DNA of 64,000 bases, from assembly GCF_000816305.1 (NCBI RefSeq), contig NZ_CP007773.1:186001-250000 (forward strand), written 5' to 3'. Position 1 is the stretch's first letter. The number at the start of each line of letters is the position of its first letter. The notes beneath the pieces were generated by a model. It searched no databases. It worked only from the letters and a program-made list of their open reading frames with translations, and was not told where the DNA came from. The position numbers and the translations under genes are program-made. Shown here piece by piece: positions 63,715-64,000 of the stretch. This DNA comes from Campylobacter subantarcticus LMG 24377 (lineage in GTDB: Bacteria; Campylobacterota; Campylobacteria; Campylobacterales; Campylobacteraceae).

Positions 63715-63735
63715 AAATAATAAAAATTATTATTT
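63715..63735. promoter_or_regulatory. PerR/Fur-like box in front of katA
   Basis: AAATAATAA and TTATTATTT form an inverted repeat around AAA. It covers the predicted start site, and katA is a known PerR target in Campylobacter. The core resembles that of the box at dps. Confidence 0.6.
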
Positions 63736-63752
63736 ATATAAAAGGAGAAAAA

Positions 63753-64000
63753 ATGAGAAAACTAACTAATGATTTTGGAAATATTGTCGCCGATAATCAA
63801 AATTCATTAAGTGCGGGTGCTAAAGGCCCGCTTTTAATGCAAGATTATATTTTGCTTGAAAAGCTTGCTCGTCAAAACAGAGAAAGAATTCCAGAAAGAA
63901 CTGTTCATGCAAAAGGGAGCGGTGCTTATGGGGAGCTTAAAATCACTAAAGATATTTCTCAATACACCAAGGCAAAAGTTTTACAGCTTGGAGAAAATAC
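63753..64000 (+). CDS. katA: Catalase KatA (partial, 3' end outside window)
   Basis: The first 82 residues are present. KatA is the heme catalase that removes hydrogen peroxide. The start [10 protein letters not shown] follows AAAGGAG. The clade 3 catalase segments [20 protein letters not shown] and [18 protein letters not shown] (catalytic His in ERTVHAKG, near residue 53) are visible. Divergent from the YheO-like regulator and behind a PerR-like box. Confidence 0.95.
   Translation, partial: MRKLTNDFGNIVADNQNSLSAGAKGPLLMQDYILLEKLARQNRERIPERTVHAKGSGAYGELKITKDISQYTKAKVLQLGEN

Noticed and set aside
1-64000. CRISPR array, rRNA operon or IS element
   Set aside because: No regularly spaced repeats, no rRNA sequence and no transposase with terminal repeats were seen on either strand.

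Overview
The window is chromosomal DNA of a Campylobacter, most likely of the C. lari group. Signs are the very AT-rich composition, near gap-free gene packing, extended -10 promoters (TGnTATAAT), and gene blocks whose contents and order I recognise from Campylobacter: bamA-tyrA-M23-lpxC-tsaB-thrB-ylxR-infB-rbfA-rimP; sppA/amidohydrolase/aroQ/pepP/folK/flhF/flhG/fliA/fliM/fliY; pgpA/ATP-sulfurylase-like/HP1021-like regulator/ispDF/mrp/dapD; murD-mraY/gpmI-fabG; and a YheO-type regulator next to katA. The species is an inference. No rRNA, tRNA, IS element or CRISPR array was seen.

Layout. 1-11106: envelope and translation genes (accD partial, bamA, tyrA, M23 peptidase, lpxC, tsaB, thrB, ylxR, infB, rbfA, rimP). 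11107-14324: accessory restriction-modification island (HNH nuclease, m5C methyltransferase, N6-adenine-type methyltransferase) followed by the 3' stump of an mcrC-like gene. 14333-19494: ribD, sppA-like protease, amidohydrolase, aroQ, M24 peptidase, folK. 19503-24702: flagellar regulator and switch operon flhF-flhG-ORF-fliA-fliM-fliY, then a LOG-family gene and mnmA. 26352-27447: a small cassette of an XRE repressor divergent from two unrecognised genes, with two copies of a perfect 12-bp palindrome between them. 27516-33532: pgpA to dapD. 33577-34426: decayed alpha/beta hydrolase gene. 34444-40030: dps (with Fur/PerR-like box), pgi, galU, YigZ, a sigma54-promoted flagellum-linked small gene, an ABC-F protein. 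40152-41710: small lipoprotein, a gene broken by a 5-bp duplication, a TM2 gene broken by one nonsense codon, a small HTH gene. 41960-46576: degenerate GGDEF protein, phosphohexomutase, tilS, rimO.

46616-55289 is the most unusual region. An acyl carrier protein, a ketoreductase-like SDR and an AMP-dependent acyl ligase form an operon that is divergent from a large SGNH-hydrolase-like gene. prfB and a universal stress gene follow, then a potassium-channel pseudogene and a second SGNH-like paralogue. The two paralogues differ in their N-terminal two thirds but share a 3' segment of about 488 bp that reads as identical, each with a poly-G tract near the stop (G10 and G9). The tract length sets which C-terminus is made, so both look phase-variable. 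I infer a surface-glycan acylation or deacylation module under contingency control.

55322-64000: YeiH-type membrane protein with a divergent LysR regulator, murD, mraY, gpmI, fabG, acpS, fliL, YheO-type regulator and the start of katA behind a PerR-like box.

Several convergent gene pairs end in long perfect stem-loops that contain one or both stop codons, a compact terminator arrangement seen repeatedly here.
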